Origin: an uncultured Campylobacter sp.
GTDB lineage: Bacteria; Campylobacterota; Campylobacteria; Campylobacterales; Campylobacteraceae
Direction: 5' to 3'
Assembly (NCBI RefSeq): GCF_937959485.1
Contig: NZ_CALGPY010000007.1
Coordinates: 77,212-141,211, forward strand
DNA: 64,000 bases
In this document: one piece after another, positions 1 to 8,717 of the stretch
Layout: every line of letters starts with the position of its first letter
Position numbering within the stretch: the first letter of the stretch is position 1
Translations under genes and position numbers: made by a program
The notes under the pieces: generated by a model
The model's database searches: none
Told to the model about the DNA's origin: nothing
Seen by the model: only the letters and a program-made list of their open reading frames with translations

Positions 1-173
1 AGATATGAGCCGAAAAGCGAGACGATGAACATCTGCATCACCGAGATGCCCGCGGCGGTCTTGACGTCGTATCCCAGAGCCATCATCACGGGCATTACAA
101 CCGTACCGCCGCCGATACCGAAAAAGCCCGATATGAAGCCCACGACGACGCCGACAAAGGGGAGTTCTAGCAT
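1..173 (-). CDS. TauE/SafE-family permease, N-terminal part only
   Basis: The gene runs off the left edge of the window, so only the first 57 codons are visible. They begin at an ATG complementary to 171-173 and encode a hydrophobic segment with the motif GFFGIGGG, followed by a second hydrophobic segment rich in Met and Val. A glycine-rich loop after the first helix is typical of TauE/SafE-family permeases, which export sulfite, sulfoacetate or related anions, or move sulfur compounds, across the inner membrane. The substrate cannot be told from this fragment. It points away from the yaaA/trp region and is separated from it by a long spacer without genes. Confidence 0.75.
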   Translation of the reverse strand, partial: MLELPFVGVVVGFISGFFGIGGGTVVMPVMMALGYDVKTAAGISVMQMFIVSLFGSY

Positions 174-1042
174 TTTTAATCCTTAAAATTTGAAGCAAAG
201 TTTATAGCTTTAAAATTTAAAGCTCGCTAAATTTGCGGAATTTTGGATTTGAAAGCGGAGGATTTGCGGGATTTTGAGGCGGGAGAATTTTGATAGTGGG
301 ATTTCGGTTTAAAATTTTATGTGTGGGATTTGTGAAATTTGGAAATTTACGGGATTTTAAAGCACAGAATTTTAGCTTGAAATTTATGTCTCAAATTTTG
401 GCTCAAAACTTTATCGCAACAGAACGTAAGCCATAATTTCGGCTTAAAATTTTATACGTAGCTGGCTCGATCTGCATTTGTTTGTGTTGCGGCTTCGAAG
501 TGTAAATTTTAGATCATAATTTTGCGCCTAGACTACGACGGTTTAGCGTAAATTTGGATTAAAATTTTACATTTAGATCGTAACGCAGTATTTTTGCCGC
601 GATTAAATTTCGACAGGATTCTATCGCGGCGAAATTTCATACGGCAAAATTCCGCACAGTAAAAATTTAGACAAAATTCTACGGCGAAATTTCTACGCTT
701 CGTATTATAAAAATCGCCGCAAAATCGGTGTAAAATCACGACAAGATCGCCGTAAAATTTTATGCGGAGCGGGCAAGCGCAAGGAGCGCGAATTTTTTGC
801 AAAATTTACGACGAAATTTCGCCGCCAAAAGCTCGTTCAAGGCTGCCCAAAGCCCGCTCAAAGACCCAAAAGCCGCCGCAAAATCCTCGCGCCGAAATTA
901 CGCCCACAAATTTCTCCGGGTAAAATCGCTTTGGATGGGGCGGGATTTGAACTCACGGCAAATTTTCCGAGCTAAATTTACGCAAAAATTCGCGTTAAAT
1001 CCGCAAACTTTATCGTAAATTTCTCCGAGCGGTTTTCGCACC
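174..1042. other. 870-bp spacer without a convincing gene
   Basis: This stretch is packed with AAATTT, AAAATTTT and related words set in GC-rich filler. The two short open frames in it (533-802 minus, 797-1018 plus) translate into low-complexity Phe/Lys/Arg/Cys-rich peptides built from those words. They have no ribosome binding site and no recognisable motif. Minus-strand bases around 930-960 resemble the T-arm and acceptor end of a tRNA, but no matching 5' half is present. I see no gene or clear regulatory element. Confidence 0.6.
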
Positions 1043-1775
1043 TTATGAAATTTCCAGCACGATCTCCTTTTTTAGCCCAATCTGTTTGATCTCAAGCACG
1101 GAAGCGCCGCCCAAGCGCAGCGCAAGCACCTCCGCCTCGCTGCAAGCGCCTGCAAGAGCTATTTCGCGCAGCACCTTGCCGCGCCAGGCCTTGGCGTAGT
1201 GGCTCAGCACCTTTCCGCCTTTGATGAAACTAAAACTCAAATATTCGCGCTTCATCTCATAAAATTTCTCGTAAAATCCCGCGCGCAGATCCACGACGCA
1301 CTCATCCGCCAGATACCGATCCAGCGCGGCGGAGAAGCTATCGCGATAAAATTTCGCCGCGTCTATGCCGCCAAATTTTTCGCCCTGCTTGAGCTTGTAG
1401 TTCGGCAGCGCGTCGCCGCCCAGCACGGGGCCGAAAAGGTTTGAAAAAATTATCGTATTTCGCTCTGCAAACTCCTGCGCGCCGGGGGCTTAGCGAAGCG
1501 TAGCCCAGTGCGCGATACGCGGTGCCCGTGTAGCGCAAAAGCGCCTTCGCGCAGCCTTTTTCAAAGATATTTTCGCGCAGAGCCGCATCCCATTTTTTCA
1601 GCCCGAAAAGCTTGCAAAGCTCCGCCTCACTTGCTTTATCCACAAAATCCGCGTAAGCGCGCAGCATCTGCAGGCGCTTTTCGTAAAGATCTGCAAAGAT
1701 GAAATTTCGCTTGCAAATGCGCGTGTCGCCGCCCAGCTCGCTTTTCGTCTCGCTTGGGGAAAATAAAATTTTCAT
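1043..1775 (-). pseudogene. yaaA: YaaA-family (DUF328/UPF0246) peroxide-stress protein, frameshifted
   Basis: The first part starts at the ATG complementary to 1773-1775 with MKILFSPSETKSELGG, a classic YaaA start. It continues through LLRYTGTAYRALGYASL to the C5 tract (G5 on the plus strand at 1484-1488), where the frame is lost. Removing one C restores the family sequence SNLFGPVLGGDALPNYKLKQ, which continues in another frame to the stop at 1043. Family members bind DNA and limit oxidative damage from iron and hydrogen peroxide. The two halves together match the full family length of about 240 residues, so this is one gene broken by a single-base indel, or a sequencing error in a short homopolymer. 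It is divergent from trpE, 128 bases away. Confidence 0.85.
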
Positions 1776-1872
1776 ACGCTCTCCTTAAATTTTTGCTAAT
1801 TTTACTAAAATTTTGCTTGCATTCAAGCCCGCTTAAGCTCGCGCCGCCCGCTCAAATTTAAGCTAAGCAGCG

Positions 1873-1895
1873 TATAATGGCACTAAAAATTCCAA
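1873..1895 (+). promoter_or_regulatory. trpE promoter -10 box and ribosome binding site
   Basis: TATAAT at 1873-1878 fits the dominant Campylobacter -10 element. It overlaps an upstream ATG at 1877, which is therefore unlikely to be translated. AAGGA at 1894-1898 lies 5 bases before the ATG at 1904. The implied leader is only about 20 bases, leaving no room for a leader-peptide attenuator. Confidence 0.55.
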
Positions 1896-1903
1896 GGACG
1901 AAA

Positions 1904-3577
1904 ATGCTTTTAGAAGAGCCGCTGTTTTACTACCGCAAAATTTTAAAGACGCATCCGCAAAGCTACCTCGCAGAGGACGACAGGCAGGTCATCATCGGTA
2001 TAGATTGCGATTATTTCGACGGATTTAAGATGAGTTTTGAGGCTTTGAGGCTTAAATTTGATGAGGTAAAGAGCGCAAAAGAGGGCGCGAGCGAGTTTAA
2101 AAACGCGAGCTTTGCGGGACTTTTCGGCGTTTTGGGCTACGACATCGTGCGCGCGTTTGAAAATATCGGCGCGCCGAAGCAGGCGCTGTATGACTTCCCG
2201 CCGTTTTTTTACACCGATGCCGCAAACTACCTGCACTACGATAAAATCAGCAAAATTTACGATTTTTACGGCAAAGATGCCCAAATTTACGAAAGCCTGC
2301 GCGAGCTTAGCCCGCAGGCTTCGCAGCAAGTCGCCGCCGAAGCGGAAGGTGCGCCCCATGGTGCCGCAAGAGCGGACGCTGCGATAAAAGGCGAGGTGAA
2401 ATCGCAAAGCGCGCCGCAGAAAAAAGAGCTTAAATTTAAAATTTTAACCGATATGGGCGCCGAGGAGTCGCATTTTAGCGCGATGGTCGAGGCTGCAAAA
2501 GAAAAGATAAAAAGCGGCGACGTGTTTCAGGTCGTGCTGGGCGAAATTTTAGAAGTCGGTACGAATCTGGGCAGCCTGGAGTTTTACGAGCGGCTCAAAA
2601 AGAACAATCCGAGCCCCTATATGTTTCACTTCCCGACGCCGTACGGCTGCGTCGCGGGCTCCAGTCCCGAGCTCATTATGGAGATCAAAAAGGACGAAAT
2701 TTTCGTCGCTCCCATCGCGGGCACGCGCAGCAGAGGCGCGAATGCCGAAGCGGACGCGGCGCTCGAGCGCGAGCTTTTAAGCGACGAAAAGGAGCTTGCG
2801 GAGCATCGGATGCTGATCGATCTAGCTCGCAACGACATCGGCAAATTCGCCGCGCCCGCCTCGGTGCGGGTGCAAAACGCGATGCGCGTCGTGCGCTACG
2901 AAAGCGTTATGCACATCGTAAGCGAGGTTTACGGCAGCAAACCGCGCGGGGTAAGCGCGTTTGAGGTGCTTAGCACGATCTTCCCTGCGGGCACGCTAAG
3001 CGGTAGCCCGAAGATCCGCGCGATGCAGATTATAAATGAGCTGGAGCGCTACGAGCGCGGCATATACGGCGGCGGAATCGGGTTTTGGCGCTTTAACGGC
3101 GACGTTATGCAGGCGATCTTGATCCGCTCGGCGATCTTCGTAAATCGCGACGCGCAAAATTCCTGCTCGGACGAGAACTCTAAGCGAAATTCCAACTTAA
3201 ATTTAAACTCTGCTTGCGGCGAGGAGAAGTCCGAAGCGACGGAGCTTTGTGATTTCGCAGCGCAAAAGAGTAGCGACGTGGCGCAAAATTTAAAGCCGCG
3301 CGCAGGCGAGCACGAGGCGACATTAAATTTAAAAGCTTGCGCAGGCGGCGGGGCGCTAAATTTAGAGAGCAAGCCGAGCTTTAGCCGCGCGATGCGGTTT
3401 GAGGCTGCTAAATTTAGCGCGGAGAATTTCGGCTGCGAAGGGCTAAACAATCTCGTATTTATCGGAGCGGGCGCAGGTATCGTTTACGACAGCTCGCCAA
3501 AGAGCGAATACGCAGAGATCTGCAAAAAGCGCAAAAGCCCGCTCAAAGCGATCGAAGAGCTATGCGAGGAAGCTTAG
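1904..3577 (+). CDS. trpE: Anthranilate synthase component I (TrpE)
   Basis: TrpE converts chorismate and ammonia (from the TrpG domain) to anthranilate, the first step of tryptophan synthesis. The 557-residue product shows the chorismate-binding core: AGTRSRG, LIDLARNDIGKF, the substrate loop PAGTLSGSPKIRAM, GIYGGGIGF and GAGIVYDSSPKSEY. Start ATG 1904 is chosen over 1877 because it has AAGGA at the right distance and because 1877 lies inside a TATAAT box. Two low-complexity stretches interrupt the fold: about 40 Ala/Gln/Glu-rich residues near 136-175, and about 95 residues near 416-512 between AILIRSAIFV and the final GAGAG strand. The second is built from repeated AAATTTA words. It is first in the trpE-trpGD-(RM)-trpF cluster. 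Confidence 0.93.
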   Translation: MLLEEPLFYYRKILKTHPQSYLAEDDRQVIIGIDCDYFDGFKMSFEALRLKFDEVKSAKEGASEFKNASFAGLFGVLGYDIVRAFENIGAPKQALYDFPPFFYTDAANYLHYDKISKIYDFYGKDAQIYESLRELSPQASQQVAAEAEGAPHGAARADAAIKGEVKSQSAPQKKELKFKILTDMGAEESHFSAMVEAAKEKIKSGDVFQVVLGEILEVGTNLGSLEFYERLKKNNPSPYMFHFPTPYGCVAGSSPELIMEIKKDEIFVAPIAGTRSRGANAEADAALERELLSDEKELAEHRMLIDLARNDIGKFAAPASVRVQNAMRVVRYESVMHIVSEVYGSKPRGVSAFEVLSTIFPAGTLSGSPKIRAMQIINELERYERGIYGGGIGFWRFNGDVMQAILIRSAIFVNRDAQNSCSDENSKRNSNLNLNSACGEEKSEATELCDFAAQKSSDVAQNLKPRAGEHEATLNLKACAGGGALNLESKPSFSRAMRFEAAKFSAENFGCEGLNNLVFIGAGAGIVYDSSPKSEYAEICKKRKSPLKAIEELCEEA

Positions 3578-3894
3578 ACGCTTAAGCTTATCGGCTCAGA
3601 CGCACCGTTTGCTTCGGTGTGAGTTCGATTCTGCTAAATTTAATAGCGGCTTCGGCGTAAGGACGTTAAATTTAACGGCTAGCTTCATTCGGCGCCGCAA
3701 AGCCGAGATACATATCGGCTGCAAAGCAGCGTAACGTCGCAGCTGATGTAGTAATGCCGCAGCCGCGGGCGAAATTTTAAATTTAGCACGCAAGAGGCGC
3801 TAAAACGGCGCTAAATTTAGCCGCCGCCAAGAGGTTAAATTTAAACTATTTAGAATTTTAAAGAGGCGCAAACGCCCTAAAAAAGGATAAAATT
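3578..3894. other. 317-bp spacer between trpE and trpGD
   Basis: No gene is supported here. The stretch contains several TAAATTTA words and a near-palindromic GGCGCTAAATTTAGCCGCC at about 3808-3826, which could form a hairpin. There is no run of T after it, so I do not call a terminator. A spacer of this length inside a trp operon is unusual. The trpGD ribosome binding site AAAAGGA lies at its right end, 3881-3887. Confidence 0.5.
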
Positions 3895-5508
3895 TTGATT
3901 TTAATGATAGATAATTACGACAGCTTCGTTTTTAATATTTATCAATACATTTTGGAGCTAAGCGACGAGGAGGTACGCTACTTCCGCAACGATGAGATAA
4001 CGCTGCAGCAGGTGCGCGAGCTTGGCCCGTCGCACATAATCCTAAGCCCGGGGCCAAATCACCCAAAAGACAGCGGCGTCTGCCTGGATATTTTGCGCGC
4101 GGATTTGGACGTGCCGATTTTGGGCGTGTGCCTTGGGCATCAGGCGATCGGATATGCGGCTGGTGCGGAGATAAAGCAGCTGGAGGTGCCGCTGCACGGC
4201 AAGAGCTCGGCGATTGGAATTTACGCAGATGGTGTGCTTTTTAGCGGGCTGCCGCGTAAATTTGAAGTGATGCGCTACCACTCGCTTTATGTGGACGAAG
4301 CTACGCTGCCGCGCGAGTTTGAAATTTTAGCAAAGAGCGAAAACGACGGTATTGTAATGGCGATGAAGCACCGAAGCAAGCCTGTTTTCGGCATACAATT
4401 TCATCCCGAGAGCTTTTTTACTCAATACGGCAAAAAGATCATCGAAAATTTCATCAATTACGGCAAAAAGATAATTTTAAAGGAGAAACTCGTGGTAAAT
4501 TTCGCCCCGTTTATGTTGAAGCTACAAAAGGGCTTCCCGTTAGATAGCGACGATTATGCGGTCATTTGCAAGGCGCTTTACGAGCAGGATTACGACATCG
4601 TGCAGCTTGCGGGGCTGCTCGTGCTGATCAGCGAAAAATCGCTCTATCCAAGCAGCCTCACGGCGCTCGTACGCAGTATCTTAAAATACTCGATCACCTA
4701 CGACGATCCGAGCCCGATGTTTGACATCGTGGGCACGGGCGGCGATAGGCTAAAAACGATCAATATCTCAACGACCGTGGCCTTTATCGCGGCAAGCTTC
4801 GGCGTACGCGTCGCCAAGCACGGCAACCGCGCCATTACTAGCAGATCGGGTAGCTCCGATGCTCTGGATGCTTTGGGCGTGCCGCTACTTAGCGATCTTG
4901 CGCAGGTTAGGGCGCTGCTAGATCGCACCGGGCTGGCGTTTTTTCACGCGCCGTTTTTTCACAAGATTACCGCCGAGGTCAAAGAGGTGCGTAACCGCCT
5001 AAAAATCGGCACCGTCTTTAATATAATGGGGCCGCTTTTAAATCCAAATTTGAGCCTAAGCAATCAGATCGTAGGCAATTATCTGGAGGAAGTAAACGGG
5101 CTCATCGCCGAAACGCTGATGATTCTGGGGCGTAAGCACGCTCTGGTGGTGCACGGCATGGACGGCATGGACGAAATCAGCCTGTGCGACGAGACGCTAA
5201 TCCACGAGGTCAAGGACGGTAAAATTTTAGAATACCGCGTAAGTCCCGAGCAGTTCGGCTTCGCTCGCGCATTTCACAGCGATATCGAAGGCGGCGACGG
5301 CGAGGCTAATGCCGAAACTTTAAAGCAAATTTTAAAAGGCGAGCTTAGTGGGCCGAAATTTGATATCGTAGTGCTAAATGCGATGTTTGCGCTGTACTGC
5401 GCGGATGTCGTCTCAAGCCCTGCAGAGGCTAAGCCGCTAATTTTAGAGGCGATCAGATCTGGCAAGATTTACCGATATTTTGAGGACTATACGCGAGGCA
5501 AAGCTTGA
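3895..5508 (+). CDS. trpD: Fused anthranilate synthase glutaminase / anthranilate phosphoribosyltransferase (TrpGD)
   Basis: The 537-residue protein joins two enzymes. Residues 1 to about 190 are a class I glutamine amidotransferase with nucleophile Cys79 in LGVCLGHQ and the His170/Glu172 pair in FHPES; it supplies ammonia to TrpE. Residues about 200-537 are anthranilate phosphoribosyltransferase, with the PRPP-binding glycine motif DIVGTGGDRLKT and the following KHGNRAITSRSGSSD. The TrpG-TrpD fusion is standard for Campylobacter. I choose TTG 3895 as the start because AAAAGGA lies 7 bases upstream; ATG 3904 would be too far. The stop overlaps the start of the methyltransferase gene (TTGA), so the restriction-modification pair is translationally coupled to trpGD. 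Confidence 0.94.
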   Translation: MILMIDNYDSFVFNIYQYILELSDEEVRYFRNDEITLQQVRELGPSHIILSPGPNHPKDSGVCLDILRADLDVPILGVCLGHQAIGYAAGAEIKQLEVPLHGKSSAIGIYADGVLFSGLPRKFEVMRYHSLYVDEATLPREFEILAKSENDGIVMAMKHRSKPVFGIQFHPESFFTQYGKKIIENFINYGKKIILKEKLVVNFAPFMLKLQKGFPLDSDDYAVICKALYEQDYDIVQLAGLLVLISEKSLYPSSLTALVRSILKYSITYDDPSPMFDIVGTGGDRLKTINISTTVAFIAASFGVRVAKHGNRAITSRSGSSDALDALGVPLLSDLAQVRALLDRTGLAFFHAPFFHKITAEVKEVRNRLKIGTVFNIMGPLLNPNLSLSNQIVGNYLEEVNGLIAETLMILGRKHALVVHGMDGMDEISLCDETLIHEVKDGKILEYRVSPEQFGFARAFHSDIEGGDGEANAETLKQILKGELSGPKFDIVVLNAMFALYCADVVSSPAEAKPLILEAIRSGKIYRYFEDYTRGKA

Positions 5509-6626
5509 AGAATACTATAAAAGAAATTGAAATTGCCGAAAATCCTGCCTTTTTAAAGGAACAGCTAATTAGCTATTTGGGTAATAAACGCGCAATATTA
5601 AACGAAATTTTAAACGTGCTTTGCGAGATAAAGAGCGAACTAAAAAAACAAAAGATAAGTTTTGTAGACGTTTTTAGTGGTTCAGGCGTGGTTGCAAGAG
5701 CAGCCAAAGCATACTCGAGCCTCGTTGTTGCAAACGACTTAGAGGATTATTCGCGCGTGATAAACTCATGCTATCTTTCAAATTCCACGCCAGAGCTCAA
5801 AGAGCAAATCGACAAAAGTTTTAAGCAAATTTTAGAAAAATTTAAACCCAGCGAGAGCTTTATAAGCGAACTTTACGCTCCAAAAGATAACGCTAATATA
5901 AAACACGGCGAGAGAGTATTTTATTCTCGTGAAAATGCGCTAATAATCGGTGGTTTGCGTAAAGCAATAGAAGAAATAGATCTAGATTTTAGGCATTTTT
6001 TTATAGCGCCTCTGCTCAGCGAGGCTAGCATCCATTCAAATACAGGTGGTGTATTTAAGGGATTTTACAAAGACAAGGATGGTGTAGGAAAATTCGGCGG
6101 TAGCGGAGAAAATGCGTTAAATAGAATTTTAGGTAAAATTACTCTTCAAAAACCAATTTTTTCAAATTTTACGAGCGAATTTGAAGTTTATCAGCAAGAT
6201 GCCTTAAAGTTAGCGGATATTTTATCCCCTTTGGATATCGCTTACTTCGACCCACCATATAACCAACACCCTTATGGCTCAAACTATTTTATGCTAAATT
6301 TAATCGCAAATTTTAAGGCACCCGACCCTAAAAATTTAAGCGAGGTATCGGGCATACCAAACGACTGGAACCGCTCGAATTTTAATAAAAAGGCAAAAGC
6401 AGCAGATGAATTTTTTGCCTTATTGTCCAAATTCCCAGCTAAATATTTAGTCATCTCTTTTAATTCGGAAGGATTTATCAGTGAGGTGGAGTTTCTTTTA
6501 AATTTATCAAAAATCGGCAAAGTCATAAAACATGAAATCCGCTATCCAACTTACCGCGCAAGCAGAAATTTAAATAACAGGGCGCTTTACGTAACCGAAT
6601 ACATCTATATCGTAAAAAAGGTTTAA
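5505..6626 (+). CDS. Adenine-specific DNA methyltransferase, alpha class (MT-D12 family)
   Basis: The 373-residue protein has the alpha-class order of motifs. Motif X is YLGNKRAIL near residue 24. Motif I is FVDVFSGSG at 53-61, the S-adenosylmethionine pocket. A long presumed target-recognition region follows, then the catalytic motif IV DPPYNQHPYGSN with Asp249. It should methylate N6 of adenine in the site cut by the endonuclease encoded next. It starts at TTG 5505, sharing bases with the trpGD stop. The gene is visibly richer in A+T than trpGD, which suggests later acquisition. The pairing is odd: the neighbour looks EcoRI-like, whereas M.EcoRI itself is of another methyltransferase class. 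The specificity is not predictable from sequence alone. Confidence 0.88.
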   Translation: MKNTIKEIEIAENPAFLKEQLISYLGNKRAILNEILNVLCEIKSELKKQKISFVDVFSGSGVVARAAKAYSSLVVANDLEDYSRVINSCYLSNSTPELKEQIDKSFKQILEKFKPSESFISELYAPKDNANIKHGERVFYSRENALIIGGLRKAIEEIDLDFRHFFIAPLLSEASIHSNTGGVFKGFYKDKDGVGKFGGSGENALNRILGKITLQKPIFSNFTSEFEVYQQDALKLADILSPLDIAYFDPPYNQHPYGSNYFMLNLIANFKAPDPKNLSEVSGIPNDWNRSNFNKKAKAADEFFALLSKFPAKYLVISFNSEGFISEVEFLLNLSKIGKVIKHEIRYPTYRASRNLNNRALYVTEYIYIVKKV

Positions 6627-6627
6627 A

Positions 6628-7353
6628 GTGGCAAATAGTGATGATCTAAGGAAAAATGTAAATCAGCATAAACCCAAAAATACCGAGTCCAAATTTGACG
6701 ATAAAAACATAGCGCAGGCCATGCAAAAAACTATTGATTATATAGAAAATAGATTTGGTCAAATTCCAAATTTTAACGGTTTTTACCTTGAATTTAGCGG
6801 AAGATTGTCGTTAAAAGGAATGATGGAAAATATAAAAAACGGTAGCATTAGAAAACAGTTTGATACAACATGGGAAGACAATACTATCATGCCTGATGGG
6901 GGCTTTTTGATGCTAAAAAAACAAGGCGACACAAAATATCAAAAACTCCTTCTAGCGGCAGAAGTTAAAAGACAAGGCACAAATGATAAACGCGCTAAAG
7001 AAGGGTTAAAAAAGCAAGCTAGGGGTAATGCAATAGAGCGCCTAGGCAAAAATTTAATCGGCGTAAGAGCTATGATGAACCACGAAGACATAACGCCTTT
7101 CGTATGTTTTGGTAGCGGTGACGACTTTAATGAAAATGACGCTAGCACAAAAAACGTATTTTCAAAACTTAGTACAATGAACGAATTTTACTACCTCAAC
7201 AAAACTTATATTTTTAAGCTAGACGGCAACAGCGAGCACAATAAATTTTCTCCCGTAAGTATGTATTTTCGAAAAGAGGAGTGGAGTGCAAACGAGATGT
7301 TTGAAATAATGAAAGAGATCGCAGAGACTAGTTTGCGATATTATATCTTTTAG
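6628..7353 (+). CDS. EcoRI-family type II restriction endonuclease
   Basis: This 241-residue protein begins at GTG 6628, one base after the methyltransferase stop. It carries the EcoRI catalytic pattern: Pro89-Asp90 in IMPDGG, then Glu112-Val113-Lys114 in LAAEVKRQG, compared with PD...EAK in EcoRI. It also carries GNAIER at 133-138, identical to the EcoRI DNA-contact segment that reads the AATT core of GAATTC. The C-terminal MFEIMKEIAETSLR also resembles EcoRI MFEIMFDISTTSLR. The protein is shorter than EcoRI (277). By analogy it should make a staggered cut at a site with an AATT core; GAATTC is the first candidate and CAATTG a second. It is AT-rich relative to its surroundings and lies between trpGD and trpF. 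Confidence 0.88.
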   Translation: MANSDDLRKNVNQHKPKNTESKFDDKNIAQAMQKTIDYIENRFGQIPNFNGFYLEFSGRLSLKGMMENIKNGSIRKQFDTTWEDNTIMPDGGFLMLKKQGDTKYQKLLLAAEVKRQGTNDKRAKEGLKKQARGNAIERLGKNLIGVRAMMNHEDITPFVCFGSGDDFNENDASTKNVFSKLSTMNEFYYLNKTYIFKLDGNSEHNKFSPVSMYFRKEEWSANEMFEIMKEIAETSLRYYIF

Positions 7354-7361
7354 GCGAAAAT

Positions 7362-8717
7362 ATGAACGTTTTAATTAAAATTTGCGGTATCAAAACATCT
7401 GAAGAAGCATGCGCTATGGCAAGTATAGGTGTAAATTTTTTAGGCGTAATTTTTGTGTCAAGCTCCAAGCGTCGCGTTAGCATAGAAACGGCTCGCGAGA
7501 TCGCACGTATCGCGCACCAAAACGGCATAAAGTGCGTCGGAGTTTTTGCTTTGAGCTCTGAAAAACACAGCGCCGCCGCATGCGAATGTAAAAATTTTAG
7601 CGGCAAAGCCTGCGACGATGAAATTTGCAAAGATAAAATTTACGCGAGCAAGAGCGGAAGCGTAGAATTTTATGAGGCCGCGAAATTTTGCGAAAGGCAT
7701 CTCGACGATTTGAGCGTAAATTTAAATACAAGCCGCGCCACGCCCGCCTCGACGGAGGATCTGAATTCTGAAATTTTTGGCGTAGAAACTCTAAGCGAAG
7801 AGCAAATTTTAAAAATTTGCGAGGCTTGCGAGCTGGACTGCGCCCAGATTTACGGACGCATAAGCGCGGATTTCAAAGCGCGCCTTAACGCGGCGGGTAT
7901 CGAAGCGTGGCAGGTGCTAAGCATTGGTGCCGAAATGCCGCCGCTTGAGGGCTTGAGCTTCGATCGAATCTTATTTGACGCCAAAGGAGCGAGCCTGGGC
8001 GGCAACGGCGTGAGCTTCGACTGGGATCTGCTGCGACGCGCTGGGCCCAGCCACAAAGGACGAGACGGCGCAACGAACGATGAAAAAAACTGCGCGGGCA
8101 ACATAATGCAAAGCACAGGCGACGCAAGAGGCGATCTTGAGTGTAGTACGATCCGCGAGAATTTCGGCGAGGAAAAATTTTACGCAGAGTGTGTCGAAAA
8201 CAGCGGCATAAAGCCCACAGCAAGCTACAATCACCATGCTGTCAAAAATGGCGAGGCTAGTAAAATTGCGCATGCTGTCATCCGATCAAGCGAGGCAGAG
8301 CCTGCAATAGAAAATTATGTCCGCGACGCAAAGGGTGGCGAGAAGTGCCGAGCCAGTGCGTGTACTGCTGCTCAGTCAAACAATATAGAGCCCGCGAAGG
8401 AGGGCTCCGATCATTGCGGCGCAAGCGACTATGAGGCGGGTGCGCCAAATATTACGAATGACGGCGGAGAAGTGGACAAGCTGGGTGCCACAAAAGATGA
8501 TAGCGCGGATAAGTGTAGCACTGCTTCCAAAGGCGGCGCGATCTCTTTTATTCTTGCAGGCGGCATCGGCGCGCAAAATATCCGTGAGGCACTCGCGCTG
8601 CGCCCCTACGCTATCGATCTAAACAGCCGCGTGGAGGATGCGCGAGGCATTAAAGATCCGCAAAAGATAAGCGAAATTTTGCGAATAATAGAAAGCGCTG
8701 ACGGCGCGGCAGACTGA
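7362..8717 (+). CDS. trpF: Phosphoribosylanthranilate isomerase (TrpF) with two very large insertions
   Basis: TrpF performs the Amadori rearrangement of phosphoribosylanthranilate in tryptophan synthesis. The usual length is about 200 residues; this frame has 451. Conserved parts are the start IKICGI with catalytic Cys8, FLGVIFVSSSKR, the central FDRILFDAKG and SFDWDLL, and the phosphate-binding end ILAGGIGAQNI followed by AIDLNSRVED and GIKDPQKI. An insertion of about 70 residues follows GVFALSS (residues about 68-140). A second of about 160 residues (about 231-390) splits FDW from AGGIG, and is rich in Ala, Glu, Asp, Gly, Ser and Cys with no motif I recognise. The frame is open throughout, so the insertions appear to be translated. 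The gene follows the endonuclease gene by 8 bases. Confidence 0.85.
   Translation: MNVLIKICGIKTSEEACAMASIGVNFLGVIFVSSSKRRVSIETAREIARIAHQNGIKCVGVFALSSEKHSAAACECKNFSGKACDDEICKDKIYASKSGSVEFYEAAKFCERHLDDLSVNLNTSRATPASTEDLNSEIFGVETLSEEQILKICEACELDCAQIYGRISADFKARLNAAGIEAWQVLSIGAEMPPLEGLSFDRILFDAKGASLGGNGVSFDWDLLRRAGPSHKGRDGATNDEKNCAGNIMQSTGDARGDLECSTIRENFGEEKFYAECVENSGIKPTASYNHHAVKNGEASKIAHAVIRSSEAEPAIENYVRDAKGGEKCRASACTAAQSNNIEPAKEGSDHCGASDYEAGAPNITNDGGEVDKLGATKDDSADKCSTASKGGAISFILAGGIGAQNIREALALRPYAIDLNSRVEDARGIKDPQKISEILRIIESADGAAD

Noticed and set aside
930..962. Minus-strand T-arm/acceptor-like sequence ending CCCATCCA
   Set aside because: The T-stem has a mismatch and no matching 5' acceptor half, D-arm or anticodon arm follows, so no tRNA or reliable att site can be called.
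533..1018. Two short open frames in the first spacer
   Set aside because: They consist of AAATTT-derived low-complexity residues, overlap each other on opposite strands, and have no ribosome binding sites.
1484..1488. Phase variation at the yaaA C5 tract
   Set aside because: The tract is shorter than the G/C runs known to vary in Campylobacter; a plain mutation or sequencing error is simpler.
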